The notes under the pieces were generated by a model. That model worked only from the letters and a program-made list of their open reading frames with translations. It was not told the DNA's origin and did no database searches. Positions 63,479-64,000 of a stretch of 64,000 nt of DNA are shown here, piece after piece (position 1 is the first letter of the stretch; each line of letters opens with the position of its first letter). Source of the stretch: Gerris lacustris (Eukaryota; Arthropoda; Insecta; Hemiptera; Gerridae); contig OX578276.1 in assembly GCA_951217055.1 (NCBI GenBank), forward strand, positions 66,701,144-66,765,143, in the 5' to 3' direction. A program made the position numbers and the translations under genes.

Positions 63479-64000
63479 TTAGTTTTCCGTACCCTGACTC
63501 TTAGATACTTTAAGAGACATTTTACAGGGTCGCATACACTTATAGGCCTGACTCCCAAATTTCGCGTGATAATAACACACCCCCGAGGTGGACACGGTAG
63601 CACGATTTTGCGAACTAGATCGCGCGCGGGACGGAGATCGAGAGTGGTTAGAACTATAGTGACTCAAATTTGATACTTGGCGAGTGAGCTCTTGAACTTG
63701 CTCCTTTAGGGCCTCTAGTTCACTATTGAAATGCGGGCGGGCAACAGCTGACACTTCATTATATGTCGGAGAGTGCCTAAGCTCCCAAATTTGATAAGCC
63801 GTAGTAGCAAGCTTAGTTAGTTCCCCACCCGTAACGGTTAAAATAGGTCTCATGTCTACCGGTAATCGCTGACCCCAAGGTGTTTTCAAGAGACTGTCGT
63901 CAAGTTTATTCTCCGCTAAATTACGCATTTCTACCAATAGTTGCGAGGGTTTACGGTCGCCGAGTTCAAGTTCATTGAAGAGTCTTTGGGCGCGTTTTGT
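63479..64000 (-). CDS. gag: Ty3/gypsy gag C-terminal part (cut by window edge)
   Basis: The frame is open from the right edge to a TAA at 63479-63481. It contains the capsid segment FNELELGDRKPSQLL and KTPWGQRLPVDMRPI. A Ser/Arg-rich linker follows, then the nucleocapsid motif CYYHAKFGSQAYKCMRPC. Its C-x2-H-x9-C-x3-C spacing is the CHCC type described for the CsRn1 clade and differs from the usual CCHC knuckle. The gag stop and an upstream stop in the pol frame leave an overlap of about 25 bases, so Pol expression would need a -1 shift in that interval (GGAAAAC is a weak slippery candidate). The N-terminus and 5' LTR are outside the window. Confidence 0.9.
   Translation of the reverse strand, partial: TKRAQRLFNELELGDRKPSQLLVEMRNLAENKLDDSLLKTPWGQRLPVDMRPILTVTGGELTKLATTAYQIWELRHSPTYNEVSAVARPHFNSELEALKEQVQELTRQVSNLSHYSSNHSRSPSRARSSSQNRATVSTSGVCYYHAKFGSQAYKCMRPCKMSLKVSKSQGTEN

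Overview
The window reads as gene-poor nuclear DNA of an animal, most probably an arthropod and likely an insect. It is very AT-rich, has no bacterial gene structure, and is packed with broken copies of element families that occur together in insect genomes: a CsRn1-type Ty3/gypsy retrotransposon, BEL/Pao fragments, non-LTR (LINE) fragments with endonuclease, RNase H or zinc-knuckle ends, Penelope-like (PLE) termini with hammerhead-ribozyme-like cores, two tRNA-derived SINE families, several families of short inverted-repeat elements (MITEs), and seven long (TA)n arrays. I cannot name the species.

Layout. 1-3330: decayed LINE ORF2 on the minus strand, then a BEL/Pao pol remnant on the plus strand. 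3331-8140: AT-rich DNA with one 1.1 kb inverted-repeat element. 8140-15800: SINEs, LINE tails and two small MITEs, one SINE copy with a perfect 13-bp target duplication. 19100-21050: two nested palindromes built around (TA)n and a 975-bp inverted-repeat element. 23083-23192: one stretch that looks like a host-gene terminal coding exon, ending in a stop codon and preceded by a good splice acceptor. 24990-38700: repeats, microsatellites, a 112-115 bp minisatellite and a clean MITE with TA duplications. 38294-39985: a repeat with hairpin iterons next to BEL/Pao gag remnants and LTR-like ends. 41215-44000 and 54900: PLE-type hammerhead motifs, some in divergent pairs.

45524-51351 is a 5.8 kb near-perfect palindrome. 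Its arms are about 2.15 kb, I see one indel between them, and the core is 1.5 kb. At its centre is a mariner-type inverted-repeat unit. Each arm also contains its own smaller palindrome built from two hammerhead-like cores. 56140-58885 is a second, older foldback structure. 60147 to the right edge is the minus-strand CsRn1-like gypsy element (LTR, pol, gag), largely intact but with one frameshift and one nonsense codon; its 5' part is outside the window.

Apart from the 23 kb exon I see no host gene I can defend. The remaining short open frames are chance frames or transposon pieces. The strongest candidates for new biology are the large palindrome with its nested ribozyme-like palindromes, the recurring divergent pairs of hammerhead-like termini, and the foldback element with triplicated GC-rich hairpin iterons.
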